Position numbers and translations under genes: made by a program. A stretch of DNA of 64,000 nucleotides from Mycoplana dimorpha (lineage in GTDB: Bacteria > Pseudomonadota > Alphaproteobacteria > Rhizobiales > Rhizobiaceae): positions 124,001 through 188,000 of the forward strand of contig NZ_PZZZ01000002.1 of the NCBI RefSeq assembly GCF_003046475.1. Reading direction: 5' to 3'. This document shows positions 45,673 through 56,055 of the stretch, in pieces (within the stretch, counting starts at the first letter, position 1; every line of letters starts with the position of its first letter). The notes under the pieces are model-generated. The model saw nothing but the letters and a program-made list of their open reading frames with translations, did not search any database and was not told where the DNA came from.

Positions 45673-46500
45673 ATGCTCTGCTCCACCCATGCAGGAACGT
45701 CTGGCCGCAAGCTGCTTTCAATGGTCACGGCCACGCTTTTGGCCGTGACACTCGCCGGCTGCGCCGGCGGCGGTCGTGACAATCTGCAAACGGGATCCAT
45801 TCCGATGCAGTCGAAGCCGGTTTCGGAAATGAACGCCAGCGAACTGAGCCGGGCGGCGGAAAGGATCGGAAAGGCCTACGAGAAGAACCCCAAGGATCGC
45901 CGAGCCGGATTGGAATACGCCAATCTTCTGCGCATGACAGGCCGCAACGAGCAGTCGCTCGCCGTCATGCAGCAGGTCGCGATCTTCCACCCGACCGATC
46001 GCGAGGTGCTCGCCGCCTACGGGAAGTCGCAGGCCGCAGCCGGCCAGCTGCAGCAGGCGCTCGCCACCATCCAGCGGGCGCAGACGCCGGACCGCCCTGA
46101 CTGGCGGTTGCGATCGGCCGAGGGCGCGATCCTGGACCAGCTCGGCCGCTCCGCCGAGGCGCGGGTGCGCTACCGCGAGGCTCTTGACCTGCAGCCGAAC
46201 GAACCCTCCGTGCTGTCCAACCTCGGCATGTCCTATGTACTCACCCGCGATCTCCGCACGGCGGAGACCTACCTGCGATCGGCCGCGCAGCAGCCCGGCG
46301 CGGAGTCCAGCGTCCGGCAGAACCTCGCCCTGACGGTCGGCCTGCAGGGCCGTTTCGAGGAGGCCGAACAGATCGCACGGCAGGAGCTGAGCGCCGAACA
46401 GGCCGAGGCCAACGTCGCCTATCTGCGCGGCATGCTTTCGCAGCAAAACGCCTGGAAGCAGCTGGCAGATCAGGACAGGCCGACCTCCGCCACCAATTGA
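45673..46500 (+). CDS. tadD: TadD-like TPR lipoprotein of the Tad pilus
   Basis: A 275-residue lipoprotein: lipobox LAGC with Cys30 as the lipidated residue, then four or five tetratricopeptide repeats (about 58-240; for example YEKNPKDRRAGLEYANLL and REALDLQPNEPSVLSNLG). TadD helps assemble the Tad secretion complex, possibly by guiding the secretin to the outer membrane. It stands apart on the opposite strand from the main tad operon, as in some rhizobia. ATG 45673; ATG 45721 would leave too short a signal peptide. Confidence 0.85.
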   Translation: MLCSTHAGTSGRKLLSMVTATLLAVTLAGCAGGGRDNLQTGSIPMQSKPVSEMNASELSRAAERIGKAYEKNPKDRRAGLEYANLLRMTGRNEQSLAVMQQVAIFHPTDREVLAAYGKSQAAAGQLQQALATIQRAQTPDRPDWRLRSAEGAILDQLGRSAEARVRYREALDLQPNEPSVLSNLGMSYVLTRDLRTAETYLRSAAQQPGAESSVRQNLALTVGLQGRFEEAEQIARQELSAEQAEANVAYLRGMLSQQNAWKQLADQDRPTSATN

Positions 46501-46572
46501 ACGGTCGGGCCCACTATCCTAAAATCGCACAACCGCATATGATGACAGCCTCCACGAGCGAGGGGGTGTTCG

Positions 46573-47130
46573 ATGCGCCGTATTCTGTTGCGAGCGAGTG
46601 CCCTGGCCGGCGCCGCCCTGCTGTCCATCGGACTGTACCTCGGCTACCTGAAGCTCTCCGGGAATTTCCACGAGGTCATCGCCGGCGAGTTTTATCGCTC
46701 CGGCCAGCCCACTGCAGCGCAGCTCGCCGATTACGCAAATCGCTATGGCATCAAGACGGTGATCAACCTGCGCGGTACCAGCGACGACGATTGGTACAGC
46801 CAGGAGATCGCAGAGTCCAAGCGCCTCGGAATCCGGCACGTGGATTTTAGGATGTCGGCCCGGAATCAGCTTTCGCCAGAACGAAGCAAAGCGCTGATCG
46901 CGATCATGCGCAACGCGCAAAAGCCCATACTCGTTCATTGCCAGGCAGGCTCGGACCGCTCCGGCCTGGCCTCGGTCATGTATCTGCAGCAGATCGCCAA
47001 GGCGGACGAGCAGACTGCCGAACGGCAGCTGTCTCTGATCTATGGCCACATCGGCCTGCCGTTCCTCGGTCCCTATGCGATGGACGAGACCTGGGAAAAT
47101 CTGGAGAAGCTTTTCGGGCTTTCGAACTGA
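46573..47130 (+). CDS. Membrane-anchored dual-specificity/tyrosine phosphatase
   Basis: A 185-residue protein with an N-terminal membrane helix (about 8-26) and a small Cys-based phosphatase domain. The P-loop is HCQAGSDRSG, with Cys123 and Arg129 (HC-x5-R); a candidate general acid Asp91 lies in HVDFRM. The domain starts EFYRSGQP, typical of the bacterial DSP-like group. The positive-inside rule suggests the catalytic domain may be periplasmic, so the substrate may be a phospho-compound of the envelope rather than a protein. It lies 72 bp after tadD and 4 bp from the convergent tadC, with a GAGGGGG ribosome site. Confidence 0.85.
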   Translation: MRRILLRASALAGAALLSIGLYLGYLKLSGNFHEVIAGEFYRSGQPTAAQLADYANRYGIKTVINLRGTSDDDWYSQEIAESKRLGIRHVDFRMSARNQLSPERSKALIAIMRNAQKPILVHCQAGSDRSGLASVMYLQQIAKADEQTAERQLSLIYGHIGLPFLGPYAMDETWENLEKLFGLSN

Positions 47131-47134
47131 CCGA

Positions 47135-48118
47135 TCAGAAATTGTCGGCGACCTGGATGCCGGCGGGGCCCAGAATCACGGCGATCAACACAGGCAGGAA
47201 GAACACGATCATCGGCACCGTCAGCTTCGGCGGCAGGGCGGCGGCCTTCTTCTCGGCTTCGTTCATGCGCGTGTCGCGGCTCTCCTGTGCCAGTACGCGC
47301 AGCGCCTGGGCGATCGGCGTGCCGTAGCGCTCGGCCTGGATCAGCGCCTGCATCACCGCCTTGACGGTGTCGAGGCCGGTGCGCGTGCCGAGATTTTCAT
47401 AGGCGACCCGCCGGTCCTGCAGGAAGGAGAGCTCCGCCGTCGTCAGCACCAGCTCCTCGGCAAGTTCGGGCGATGCCATGGCGATCTCGTCGGCCACCCG
47501 CCGCAGCGCCACCTCCATCGAGATACCGGATTCGACGCAGATCAGCAGCAGGTCGAGCGCATCCGGCCAGGCCCGGCGGATCGACAGCTGGCGCTTGGAA
47601 ACCCGGTTGGAGATGTAGATGTTCGGCGCATAGAAGCCGAGATAGGCGATCCCGACGGCTGCCAGGATGCGGATCGACAGCGGCTTTTCGCCAAGATAGC
47701 CGAGGTAGAAAATGTAGAAGGCGCCGACGGCGAAGAAGGCGAACGGCAGCACGAAACGGGCGAACAGGAAGATGTTAAGCGCGTTCTGCGACCGGTAACC
47801 TGCCTGGCGCAGGCGGTTGACGGTGCCGGCGTCGACGAGTGCCTCGCGCAGGTTCAACCGTTCAACGATCTGGCGAACCGAGGTGTTGTGCTGCGCCCGC
47901 AGCGAACCCTTCCCCGTCCCTTCGGCGCTCAGCCGGGCGCGTTCGCGGGCCCGGATCTGGTCGCGCTCCAGCGCCACCGATTTCATTCGCTTGCCGAGGT
48001 CGCTGCCCTCGAAATACGGCGCAGCAAGCGTGTAGAAGGTCGCGAGCACCGCGACGGCGACGAACACCGGCAGCAGGAGGTCCGGATCTGTCAGCATCCT
48101 GGCAAAGTCCAACATCAT
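47135..48118 (-). CDS. tadC: Tad pilus inner-membrane platform protein TadC
   Basis: A 327-residue T2SSF-domain protein. Membrane segments: one near the N-terminus (about 12-32), two in the middle (about 108-150), and one at the C-terminus (TVPMIVFFLPVLIAVILG). The cytoplasmic T2SSF core (about 165-295) carries ALDLLLICVESGISMEVAL. TadB and TadC form the platform on which Flp pilin is polymerised. It is the last gene of the leftward tad operon, 9 bp after tadB. Confidence 0.92.
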   Translation of the reverse strand: MMLDFARMLTDPDLLLPVFVAVAVLATFYTLAAPYFEGSDLGKRMKSVALERDQIRARERARLSAEGTGKGSLRAQHNTSVRQIVERLNLREALVDAGTVNRLRQAGYRSQNALNIFLFARFVLPFAFFAVGAFYIFYLGYLGEKPLSIRILAAVGIAYLGFYAPNIYISNRVSKRQLSIRRAWPDALDLLLICVESGISMEVALRRVADEIAMASPELAEELVLTTAELSFLQDRRVAYENLGTRTGLDTVKAVMQALIQAERYGTPIAQALRVLAQESRDTRMNEAEKKAAALPPKLTVPMIVFFLPVLIAVILGPAGIQVADNF

Positions 48119-48127
48119 GCCGCTCCT

Positions 48128-49138
48128 TCAGATATCGAAGTTGATCATGTTGCGCATCATCAGAATGCCCATGGACATCCACACGGCCGAGCAGCCGAGG
48201 ATCAGATGTCCACGCGGATCGGTGAAGAGGATCATGATGTAGTCCGGCGAGGTCAGATAGACGAGCAGCATGACGATGAACGGCAAGGCGCCGATGATCG
48301 CCGCCGACGCCTTGGCCTCCATCGACATCGCACTGATCTTGGCGCGCATCTTGCGCCGTTCGCGCAGCACCCGCGACAGGTTGCTGAGCGCTTCGGAAAG
48401 ATTGCCGCCCGCCTGGCTCTGGATCGCGATCACGATCGAGAAGAAGTTCACCTCCTGCAACGGGATGGAGGTGAACATGCGTGCGCAGGCGTCAGGCACG
48501 CTCAGACCCATCTGCTGCGATTCGATGACGCGCCGAAACTCCGACTTCACCGGCTCCTGGCCCTCCGCCGCGATAAGACGCAGCGCGTCGGTGAGCGGCA
48601 GGCCCGACTTGATCGACCGCACCATCACGTCGAGCGAGTTGGGGAACTCCTCGAGGAACGAGTTCATGCGGCGCTTGACCAGAAAATTGAGGACCCAGCG
48701 CGGAATCCCAAAACCAGCGATGACGAAGATTCCGGCCGCAAGAAACAGCGGCGCGCCGGCGACGAAGGCCGCGATCATCAGGAAGAAGCCGAAGGCGATG
48801 CCGATCGCCACAAACTTCGCAGGCGACAATGGCAGACCTGCCTGTGACAGCTTCGCCTTCAGGCTCGGAGAAGTCTTCTTGTGATGTTCCTGCTGCTTCT
48901 TCTCCAGATCCTTGAGCGAATCCTGCAAGGACTTCCGCCGCTTCGACATCTCCTGCATGCGGTCGCGCGCCGCCTTGACCTTGGTCTGGTCGGTCTCGGC
49001 GGCCTTCACCCGCTTGACGCGACTTTCCGCCTTCTTCTCGGTTTCGATGCTCGAAAACAGCAGGGCATATCCGAGCGTGCCGGCGGCCAGTGCCGCCAGG
49101 CCTATGATCGCGACGATGGTGATATCCAGTCCGAACAT
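48128..49138 (-). CDS. tadB: Tad pilus inner-membrane platform protein TadB
   Basis: A 336-residue T2SSF-domain protein, partner of TadC. An N-terminal helix (about 8-30) is followed by a highly charged region (about 35-95, Lys/Glu-rich, likely coiled coil), two close helices (about 108-145), the T2SSF core with LPLTDALRLIAAEGQEP, and C-terminal helices. It starts 10 bp after the cpaF stop. Confidence 0.92.
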   Translation of the reverse strand: MFGLDITIVAIIGLAALAAGTLGYALLFSSIETEKKAESRVKRVKAAETDQTKVKAARDRMQEMSKRRKSLQDSLKDLEKKQQEHHKKTSPSLKAKLSQAGLPLSPAKFVAIGIAFGFFLMIAAFVAGAPLFLAAGIFVIAGFGIPRWVLNFLVKRRMNSFLEEFPNSLDVMVRSIKSGLPLTDALRLIAAEGQEPVKSEFRRVIESQQMGLSVPDACARMFTSIPLQEVNFFSIVIAIQSQAGGNLSEALSNLSRVLRERRKMRAKISAMSMEAKASAAIIGALPFIVMLLVYLTSPDYIMILFTDPRGHLILGCSAVWMSMGILMMRNMINFDI

Positions 49139-49148
49139 CCGCGCCCCG

Positions 49149-50624
<1,476 letters not shown>

Positions 50625-50662
50625 GCCATTTCATCCAGTTGTCTGCCGGGGCCTGGGTGGCC

Positions 50663-51952
50663 TCACTTTCGGCCGAGCATGCCCAGCATCTTGCCGAGGC
50701 CGCCCTTCTTCGGTTTCTTGACGGTCGCCCGTCCCGTGACCACGTGCGCGATCTGCGCGAAGGTCTCCGCCGCGGGCGATTTCTTGTCGACCTCGGCGAT
50801 CATCCGTCCGCTGTTGGCAGCCGTTCCGAACAGCTGCGCATCAAACGGGATGATCGCGATCGGCTGGATCTCCAGGGGCTCGCAGAAGTCGCTGGGCGCG
50901 ATCTCCGGCCGCTTCGGCATGCCGACCTGGTTGAGGATCAGGTGGGGCGGACGGTCGTTCGGGCGGAGCTTCTTCAGCGCGTCGAACATGTTCTTCGTGT
51001 TGCGCAGGTTGGCGAGATCGGGAACGGCGGTCACGACCACCTCGTCGACCTCGCCGAGCAGCGCGCGGGTCCACTCCGACCAGGCGTGCGGCACGTCGAG
51101 AACATTGACGGGGGCGCTGCGCTGCAGGACCTCCAGCATCGGCTGGAAGGATCCGCGCTCGAGATCGTAGCCGCGGTCGAGCGTCGAGGGCGCCGCCAGC
51201 AAGGACAGGTGTTCGGAGCATTTCGCCAGCAGCCGGTCGAGGAACACCTCGTCCAGCCGCTCGGGCGTATAGACGGCCTCGGCCATGCCCTGCGCCGGAT
51301 CCTGGTCGAAGTCGATATTGGCCGTGCCGAATGGAAGGTCCAGGTCGGCGAGCACCACTTCGGTCGAAAACAGATTGGAGATGTCCCAGGCGCAGTTGTG
51401 GGCGATGGTCGACGAGCCGACCCCGCCCTTGGCGCCGATGAAAGCTATGGTGCGGCCGAGCGGCTCGGAGTCGGGATCGACGAAGATGGCGGCAATGGTG
51501 TTGAGGATCTCGGCCATGCTCACCGGCGCCACCAGGTATTCCGAGATGCCGTTGCGGATCAGCTCGCGATAGAGCGCGATGTCGTTGTGGTGGCCGATGA
51601 TCACGACCTTGGTGCTCGGGTCGCAAACCTCGGCAAGCGGCGCCAGCTCGCCCAGCAGTGCGGCGGGATGGCTCGAGGTTTCCAGGACGATGAGGTTGGG
51701 CGTCGGCGCCGAGGCGAACATGTTGGCTGCCGCCTGGATACTGCCGTTGTTGATGCGCAGGCTGACCTTGGCCATGCGGCGATCGCCCGCGCAACGCTCC
51801 ATCGTCTGCTGCATCTCCTCGCTCTCGCAGAACGCGTGGATCGAGATGCGCGGCAGCGGGCGCACGTGGTCGAGCTCGCCGGAGCGGCCGCCTTCGTCGG
51901 GGTAGGCGTCGAATGAAAGCCGCGCCTCAATGCCGTATTCGATGCTCGTCAT
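50663..51952 (-). CDS. cpaE: Tad pilus localisation ATPase CpaE/TadZ
   Basis: A 429-residue protein with an N-terminal receiver-like domain (about 35-155) and a MinD/ParA-like ATPase domain (about 165-410). The deviant Walker A reads AKGGVGSSTIA, where the usual P-loop Lys before Ser/Thr is Ser, as in other CpaE proteins; the signature Lys of KGGVG is kept. It places the pilus machine, often at a pole. The C-terminus ends in a basic amphipathic stretch (KKPKKGGLGKMLG) that may bind membrane. Confidence 0.94.
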   Translation of the reverse strand: MTSIEYGIEARLSFDAYPDEGGRSGELDHVRPLPRISIHAFCESEEMQQTMERCAGDRRMAKVSLRINNGSIQAAANMFASAPTPNLIVLETSSHPAALLGELAPLAEVCDPSTKVVIIGHHNDIALYRELIRNGISEYLVAPVSMAEILNTIAAIFVDPDSEPLGRTIAFIGAKGGVGSSTIAHNCAWDISNLFSTEVVLADLDLPFGTANIDFDQDPAQGMAEAVYTPERLDEVFLDRLLAKCSEHLSLLAAPSTLDRGYDLERGSFQPMLEVLQRSAPVNVLDVPHAWSEWTRALLGEVDEVVVTAVPDLANLRNTKNMFDALKKLRPNDRPPHLILNQVGMPKRPEIAPSDFCEPLEIQPIAIIPFDAQLFGTAANSGRMIAEVDKKSPAAETFAQIAHVVTGRATVKKPKKGGLGKMLGMLGRK

Positions 51953-52001
51953 CTCTCAAGCCCTATCCTCGTCGCCAGAACGATCGTGGCGACCGGTTCC
52001 C

Positions 52002-52718
52002 TCAGAAGCGCGTTCCGTCATCGCGGTAGTCCTGGATCGCCGTCGCCCGTCGCTCGGCGTCGATCGGCGTCATGCCGCGCGGGCCGACGAGATCCATCGG
52101 ATTGGCGATCTGCGCGGCCAGGTTCGCCTGGGTGGCGCAGCCGAAATTGTAATACTGCCGGTTCTCGATCGTGTTGACTGCCAGATCCTCCGGCCACTGG
52201 CCGCAGGGGTTGGTCACGGCGGTGGTCGATACGAAGGCGAGCCGGATCGGGGCCGCGTCGCCCGAGCCGGCGGCTTGATAGCCCGTCTCGATGATGCGTC
52301 GGTTCGGCACACCCGCGTTCACCAGGGTCGCGCGGACATCCTTGCGCAGCACGGCGGCAGCCCCGGCATTCGCCGAACCCCTCGGCACCATGATCTGCAC
52401 CGTTCCCTTCGATTTCGAGGCGTAGTCCTGGGCGAAGCCGCGAATGTTATCGCGCACCGACATGGTCAGCGCGCGGTCGCCGGAAGCGACCGGCACGTCC
52501 AGCACATGTTCGGCCTCGGTCAGCACGATCGGATGCCGGGTGCGGTAATCGTCGGGAATGGCCGCGGTCGTGACCGCATCCTTCGAGGCGCAGCCCGCCA
52601 GCAAGGCCGCCGAAAGGACGATTGCCGTCGGCAGCAGGCGGTTGAGGGACTGGCGGCGGAGCCTTTCGAGGCGGCCCTGGAAGCGTCTGGGTGCGGTCAT
52701 GTCCTTGTCCCCGGTCAC
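52002..52718 (-). CDS. cpaD: Tad pilus assembly lipoprotein CpaD
   Basis: A 238-residue outer-membrane lipoprotein with an unusually long basic N-terminus (APRRFQGRLERLRRQS) before the signal core and lipobox LLAGC. The mature part contains the family block NPCGQWPEDLAVN and NFGCATQANLAAQIANP. It supports the secretin CpaC. Its ATG overlaps the cpaC stop by 4 bases; 49 bp separate it from cpaE. Confidence 0.93.
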   Translation of the reverse strand: MTGDKDMTAPRRFQGRLERLRRQSLNRLLPTAIVLSAALLAGCASKDAVTTAAIPDDYRTRHPIVLTEAEHVLDVPVASGDRALTMSVRDNIRGFAQDYASKSKGTVQIMVPRGSANAGAAAVLRKDVRATLVNAGVPNRRIIETGYQAAGSGDAAPIRLAFVSTTAVTNPCGQWPEDLAVNTIENRQYYNFGCATQANLAAQIANPMDLVGPRGMTPIDAERRATAIQDYRDDGTRF

Positions 52719-54289
52719 TTGTAGATGAAGCCGACGGCGCCGGCATAGTTGCCAACCGGCACGCCGGCTTCCCTGCGGCCATAGATTTCATTGACCCGAC
52801 CGAGGAAGAAGCTCGCGGCATCGTTCGTCGGGTTGAAATTGTCGTCCGGGCGGTTGAGGGCGCTGCGGGCGACCGGGCGGACGAGATACGGCGTGGCGAT
52901 GATGACCATTTCCGTCTCGTTGCGCACGAAATCCTTAGAGCGGAACAGCGTCCCGAAGATCGGGATCTTGGAGAGCCCCGGCAGGCCGGACATCGCCTGG
53001 CGGATGTCGTCCTTGACGAGACCGGCGATCACGATCGAGCCGCCCGAGGGCAGTTCGACGCTGGTGGAGGCCTGGCGGCGCCGGACGCCGAGCGCGGTTG
53101 CCCCGGGCACATTCAATTGCCCGAGCCAGGTGGCCGAACCTTCGAACGTCGGCTCGGAGACCTCGGTGTCCACCCTGAGGCTGATACGGCCGGCGGAAAG
53201 CACGACCGGCTTGAAGTTCAGGCGGATGCCGTAGTCGATCGTCTCATATTTGCGCTCGATCTCGGTCTTGCCGGACTTGTCGTCGTTCTTGATCGACTGC
53301 TCCTCGAGCAGCTTGAAGTCGCCGCCGACATAGAAGTTGGCCGACTCGCCGGATATTGCCGTAAGGCTCGGCTCGGCGAGCGTGCGCATGACGCCGGCCT
53401 GCTCCATGGCGCTCATGAAACTGGCGATCGCGGTGCCGCCGATCGTGCCGGACAGCGAGGCGTTGGCCGCCCAGTCGACGGCGCCGCCGAGATTGGTGGG
53501 GTTGCGGAAGGAGATGCCGCCGTCGTTGCCCTGCACCAAGCCGCTGAAGCCGAGCTGCTTGAGCACCTGGCGGCTGACCTCGGCAACGGTGATCTTCAGC
53601 GTGACCTGGTCCTCGCCGTCGATCTTCAGCATGTTGACGACCTGCGAGCGCTGGCGCTCCTCGCCGAAGATGGCGGCGTCGCCGTTGTTGCCCTGTGCCG
53701 TCACGGTTCGCGTCGTCGCCTCGCCGCCGGTGAGGAAGATATCGGCAAGCCGCGCCGCCTGCAGGGCATCCTGCGGCGTGCGCACCGTGCCGGTGAGCAC
53801 GATGTTGTCCGAGATGATCTCGACTGAGATGTCCGAATCCGGAATGAAGCGGCGCAGATGCGCCTGGAGACCGGCGATGTCGCGCTCCACGGCGAGATCC
53901 AGGCTGACGATCTCCTCGCCGTTCGGACCGAAGATGAAGATGTTGGTCTGGCCGATCTGCTTGCCGAAGACATAGATGCGCCGCGAGGTGCGGGTGACGG
54001 CGTCGGCCTTTTCAGGATCGGCGACCAGAATGTCGTGAGCGTCGCTCGGCAGATCGATCACGATCGCCTTGTTGAGCCCGAGCTTCAATGCCCTGCGTGC
54101 TCCCGGGCCGGCCTGGGTGATTCGGATCACCGTGGAGGAGCTGGAGGCTGCCTGAGCGGCGGAGAAGGCGCTGGCACCGGTGACAACCGCCGCCGGGGTG
54201 CCAGAGAAGGCCAGGCAGAACGTCAACCCGCCGGCGACAGAGGCCCTAAATTTCTGACCGAATCCACGCACCTTGCGCCCCCGCATCAT
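52715..54289 (-). CDS. cpaC: Tad pilus secretin CpaC/RcpA
   Basis: A 524-residue outer-membrane secretin. After the signal peptide (region to about 47) comes a pilus/flagella N-terminal domain (about 55-130, with VADPEKADAVTRTSRRIYVFG), a BON-like domain (about 140-205) and the secretin core (about 250-465, with ASTSVELPSGGSIVIAGLV). It forms the channel through which the Flp pilus leaves. It overlaps cpaB and cpaD by 4 bases each, so translation is coupled. A 141-residue gene at 56472 encodes only a copy of its first domain. Confidence 0.95.
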   Translation of the reverse strand: MMRGRKVRGFGQKFRASVAGGLTFCLAFSGTPAAVVTGASAFSAAQAASSSSTVIRITQAGPGARRALKLGLNKAIVIDLPSDAHDILVADPEKADAVTRTSRRIYVFGKQIGQTNIFIFGPNGEEIVSLDLAVERDIAGLQAHLRRFIPDSDISVEIISDNIVLTGTVRTPQDALQAARLADIFLTGGEATTRTVTAQGNNGDAAIFGEERQRSQVVNMLKIDGEDQVTLKITVAEVSRQVLKQLGFSGLVQGNDGGISFRNPTNLGGAVDWAANASLSGTIGGTAIASFMSAMEQAGVMRTLAEPSLTAISGESANFYVGGDFKLLEEQSIKNDDKSGKTEIERKYETIDYGIRLNFKPVVLSAGRISLRVDTEVSEPTFEGSATWLGQLNVPGATALGVRRRQASTSVELPSGGSIVIAGLVKDDIRQAMSGLPGLSKIPIFGTLFRSKDFVRNETEMVIIATPYLVRPVARSALNRPDDNFNPTNDAASFFLGRVNEIYGRREAGVPVGNYAGAVGFIYK

Positions 54290-55095
54290 TGTTTGCCGGC
54301 GGACGAACCCGCCTTGACGATTTCGCCGGACTTGATGACCTGCACGATCGGGTTGCCGTCCCCGCCGCTAAGGAGATAGTCCGCGGCGCCGGTGTCCTGT
54401 TCCTGCGCGTCGGCGACGCTGCGCAACGCCAGCTGCAGGCGTTCGGCCATCTGCTGGGCGACGGTGATCACCTTGCTCTGGTCGGGTGTCAGCTCGAGCG
54501 TCGCCGTGGTGCCGACCACGCTCTTGGAGCCGTCGTCCTTCTCCTCGATCTGCTGGTCGATCGCGAGTACGCGGACATTGCTGAGGATGGTCTCGGTGAG
54601 CATGGCCGAATCGCTGTCGCCCTTGCGCACCATGATCACGTCGACCCGGTCGTTCGGCAGGATGAAACCGCCGGCGCCGGTGGCGACAGAAATCTCGGTC
54701 GACACCGCCCGCTTTCCGGCCGGAAGCAGCGACGACATGATCTTGCTGCTTGAATCGGCGATTTTCTCCTGGCGGATCGGCTCGCCGCTGAACATCGGCA
54801 TGCGCACGACCGCGCCGTCGAGCTTCTCCATCGCATCGGGGCGGTTCCGGTCGGTGATGAAGCCGTCGACGACGCTATGTTCCGGCCAGGAACTCCAGCC
54901 GAGCGAGCTGGCGTTGATCCGGGCCCCGACCGGCAGGCTCTGCGTCGCCACCAGCACGTTGACGGTCGGCTCGCGCTCGACCACAGGCGCGCCCTGGGCA
55001 ACCGATTTGCCGCGGGCGAGCTGCATGGCGAGGTAGCCTGCGCCGCCGGCCGACAGGACGGCCACTGCCAGAATGATCAATCGCGCCGGTTTCAT
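54286..55095 (-). CDS. cpaB: Tad pilus assembly protein CpaB/RcpC
   Basis: A 269-residue periplasmic protein anchored by an N-terminal helix (LIILAVAVLSAGGAGYLAM). It contains a SAF domain (about 42-105, VNVLVATQSLPVGARI) followed by the RcpC domain with RAVSTEISVATGAGGFILP and NDRVDVIMVRKG. It probably links the secretin to peptidoglycan. ATG 55095 is preferred because the membrane helix follows directly. The 156 bp before it carry two GGTTAA elements on the other strand and may hold a promoter. Confidence 0.93.
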   Translation of the reverse strand: MKPARLIILAVAVLSAGGAGYLAMQLARGKSVAQGAPVVEREPTVNVLVATQSLPVGARINASSLGWSSWPEHSVVDGFITDRNRPDAMEKLDGAVVRMPMFSGEPIRQEKIADSSSKIMSSLLPAGKRAVSTEISVATGAGGFILPNDRVDVIMVRKGDSDSAMLTETILSNVRVLAIDQQIEEKDDGSKSVVGTTATLELTPDQSKVITVAQQMAERLQLALRSVADAQEQDTGAADYLLSGGDGNPIVQVIKSGEIVKAGSSAGKQ

Positions 55096-55155
55096 GGTTG
55101 GCCCCTGGACGTGCAAGAATGCGTAGCGTCACGTTGACCACCAATTGGTGTATTT

Positions 55156-55187
55156 ATGGTTAATGAGTTGCTTACGCTCGTGGTTAA
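55156..55187 (-). promoter_or_regulatory. Pair of TTAACC elements before cpaB
   Basis: Read on the - strand, TTAACCAT (55163-55156) and TTAACC (55187-55182) occur in the same orientation 24 bases apart, upstream of the cpaBCDEF-tadBC operon. TTAACCAT is the classic form of a CtrA half site, but the spacing is not the N7 of a full box, so this is only suggestive. Confidence 0.3.
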
Positions 55188-55251
55188 CGAATTCTGTGCG
55201 CGCACGCGGTGGGGGCGCGCCGACATACGCGCGAGGCGGTTGATCACGGTT

Positions 55252-55764
55252 TCAGTGAAGAGATGAGAGCGCGGCCTGCATCAGCGGGGAGGAGGGGTAG
55301 GCGGCAAAGGCCGCAAAACCGATGGCGATGCCATAAGGTACCTTTTTCGCCATGAGAATGTGAGCGGGAACCGGGACACCGGACGCTAGGATCGTATTCT
55401 CATTCCGGCGCAGCATCAGAATTGCAAGCGTCAGCACGCCACCAAAGACCGACACGTAAACGAGAAAGGTGACGAGCGAAGGCGTCAGCCCGAACCAGAC
55501 GGCGCTCGCCGTCAGCACCTTGGCGTCACCGCCGCCCATGACGTTTGCCGCGAAGAGTGCAAAGCAGACGGCGAACACGACCAGGCCAGCCGCCAGGTGC
55601 AATCCAATGTCGGCGAGCGGGAGGCCGGCGATCGGCGCAACCAGAAGGAAGCTGGAAAGCAGAACCGCGGAGACGCGATTTGGGATGGTCATGGTGAACA
55701 AGTCAGAGAAGGCGGCGATCGCCAGGCACAACGGAAAGATGACGAAGATTGCAGCTACGGTCAT
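55252..55764 (-). CDS. cpaA: Prepilin peptidase CpaA/TadV
   Basis: A 170-residue aspartic membrane protease (A24 family, peptidase half only) that cleaves Flp pilin and TadE-type pseudopilins. Catalytic Asp residues lie in FSDLFTMTIPN (about residue 21) and NVMGGGDAK (about residue 79, the GxGD motif). Four to five membrane helices. It lies downstream of flp beyond a strong terminator, and 156 bp before cpaB. Confidence 0.94.
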   Translation of the reverse strand: MTVAAIFVIFPLCLAIAAFSDLFTMTIPNRVSAVLLSSFLLVAPIAGLPLADIGLHLAAGLVVFAVCFALFAANVMGGGDAKVLTASAVWFGLTPSLVTFLVYVSVFGGVLTLAILMLRRNENTILASGVPVPAHILMAKKVPYGIAIGFAAFAAYPSSPLMQAALSSLH

Positions 55765-55825
55765 TGCATCCTTCCGTTTCTGATTGTTGCTTCGCGGCGT
55801 GAATCGAGAATTGGGATGACTGCTT

Positions 55826-55863
55826 AAAAAACTAGAGCCGCTCAGGGGCGGCTCTAGTTTTTT
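55826..55863. terminator. Strong bidirectional terminator after flp
   Basis: AAAAAACTAGAGCCGC pairs with the mirrored GCGGCTCTAGTTTTTT around a short AGGG-containing loop. It lies 16 bp after the flp stop (leftward) and 62 bp before cpaA. It should give a short, abundant pilin mRNA and limit read-through into cpaA and the assembly genes. Confidence 0.93.
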
Positions 55864-55878
55864 CGTAAAAGTTGCAAG

Positions 55879-56055
55879 TTACTTGGCGGTATAGTCGATT
55901 TCCTTGGAGATTTCGCTGAACTGCTTATCGAGTGCGCCACCCAGAGCGGTCGCACCGGTGATCAGGGCAACGGAGATGAGGGCGGCGATCAGGCCGTATT
56001 CGATGGCGGTCGCGCCGGATTCGTCCTTGAGGAAGCGGGCGAAGATCTTGGTCAT
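55879..56055 (-). CDS. Flp/PilA-type major pilin
   Basis: A 58-residue Flp pilin. The leader MTKIFARFLKDESG is cut by CpaA after Gly, before ATAIEYG, with the Glu at +5 and Tyr at +6 typical of Flp. The hydrophobic helix LIAALISVALITGATALG follows, with a short polar tail. It is the structural subunit of the pilus used for adhesion. ATG 56055 with GGAGAATTCCC just upstream; the frame continues to 56100 without a leader function. A near-consensus CtrA box lies about 115 bp upstream. Confidence 0.95.
   Translation of the reverse strand: MTKIFARFLKDESGATAIEYGLIAALISVALITGATALGGALDKQFSEISKEIDYTAK

Noticed and set aside
47042-48847. 601-codon open frame antisense to tadC and tadB
   Set aside because: Same reason: the opposite strand encodes coupled tad genes with proper starts and membrane segments.
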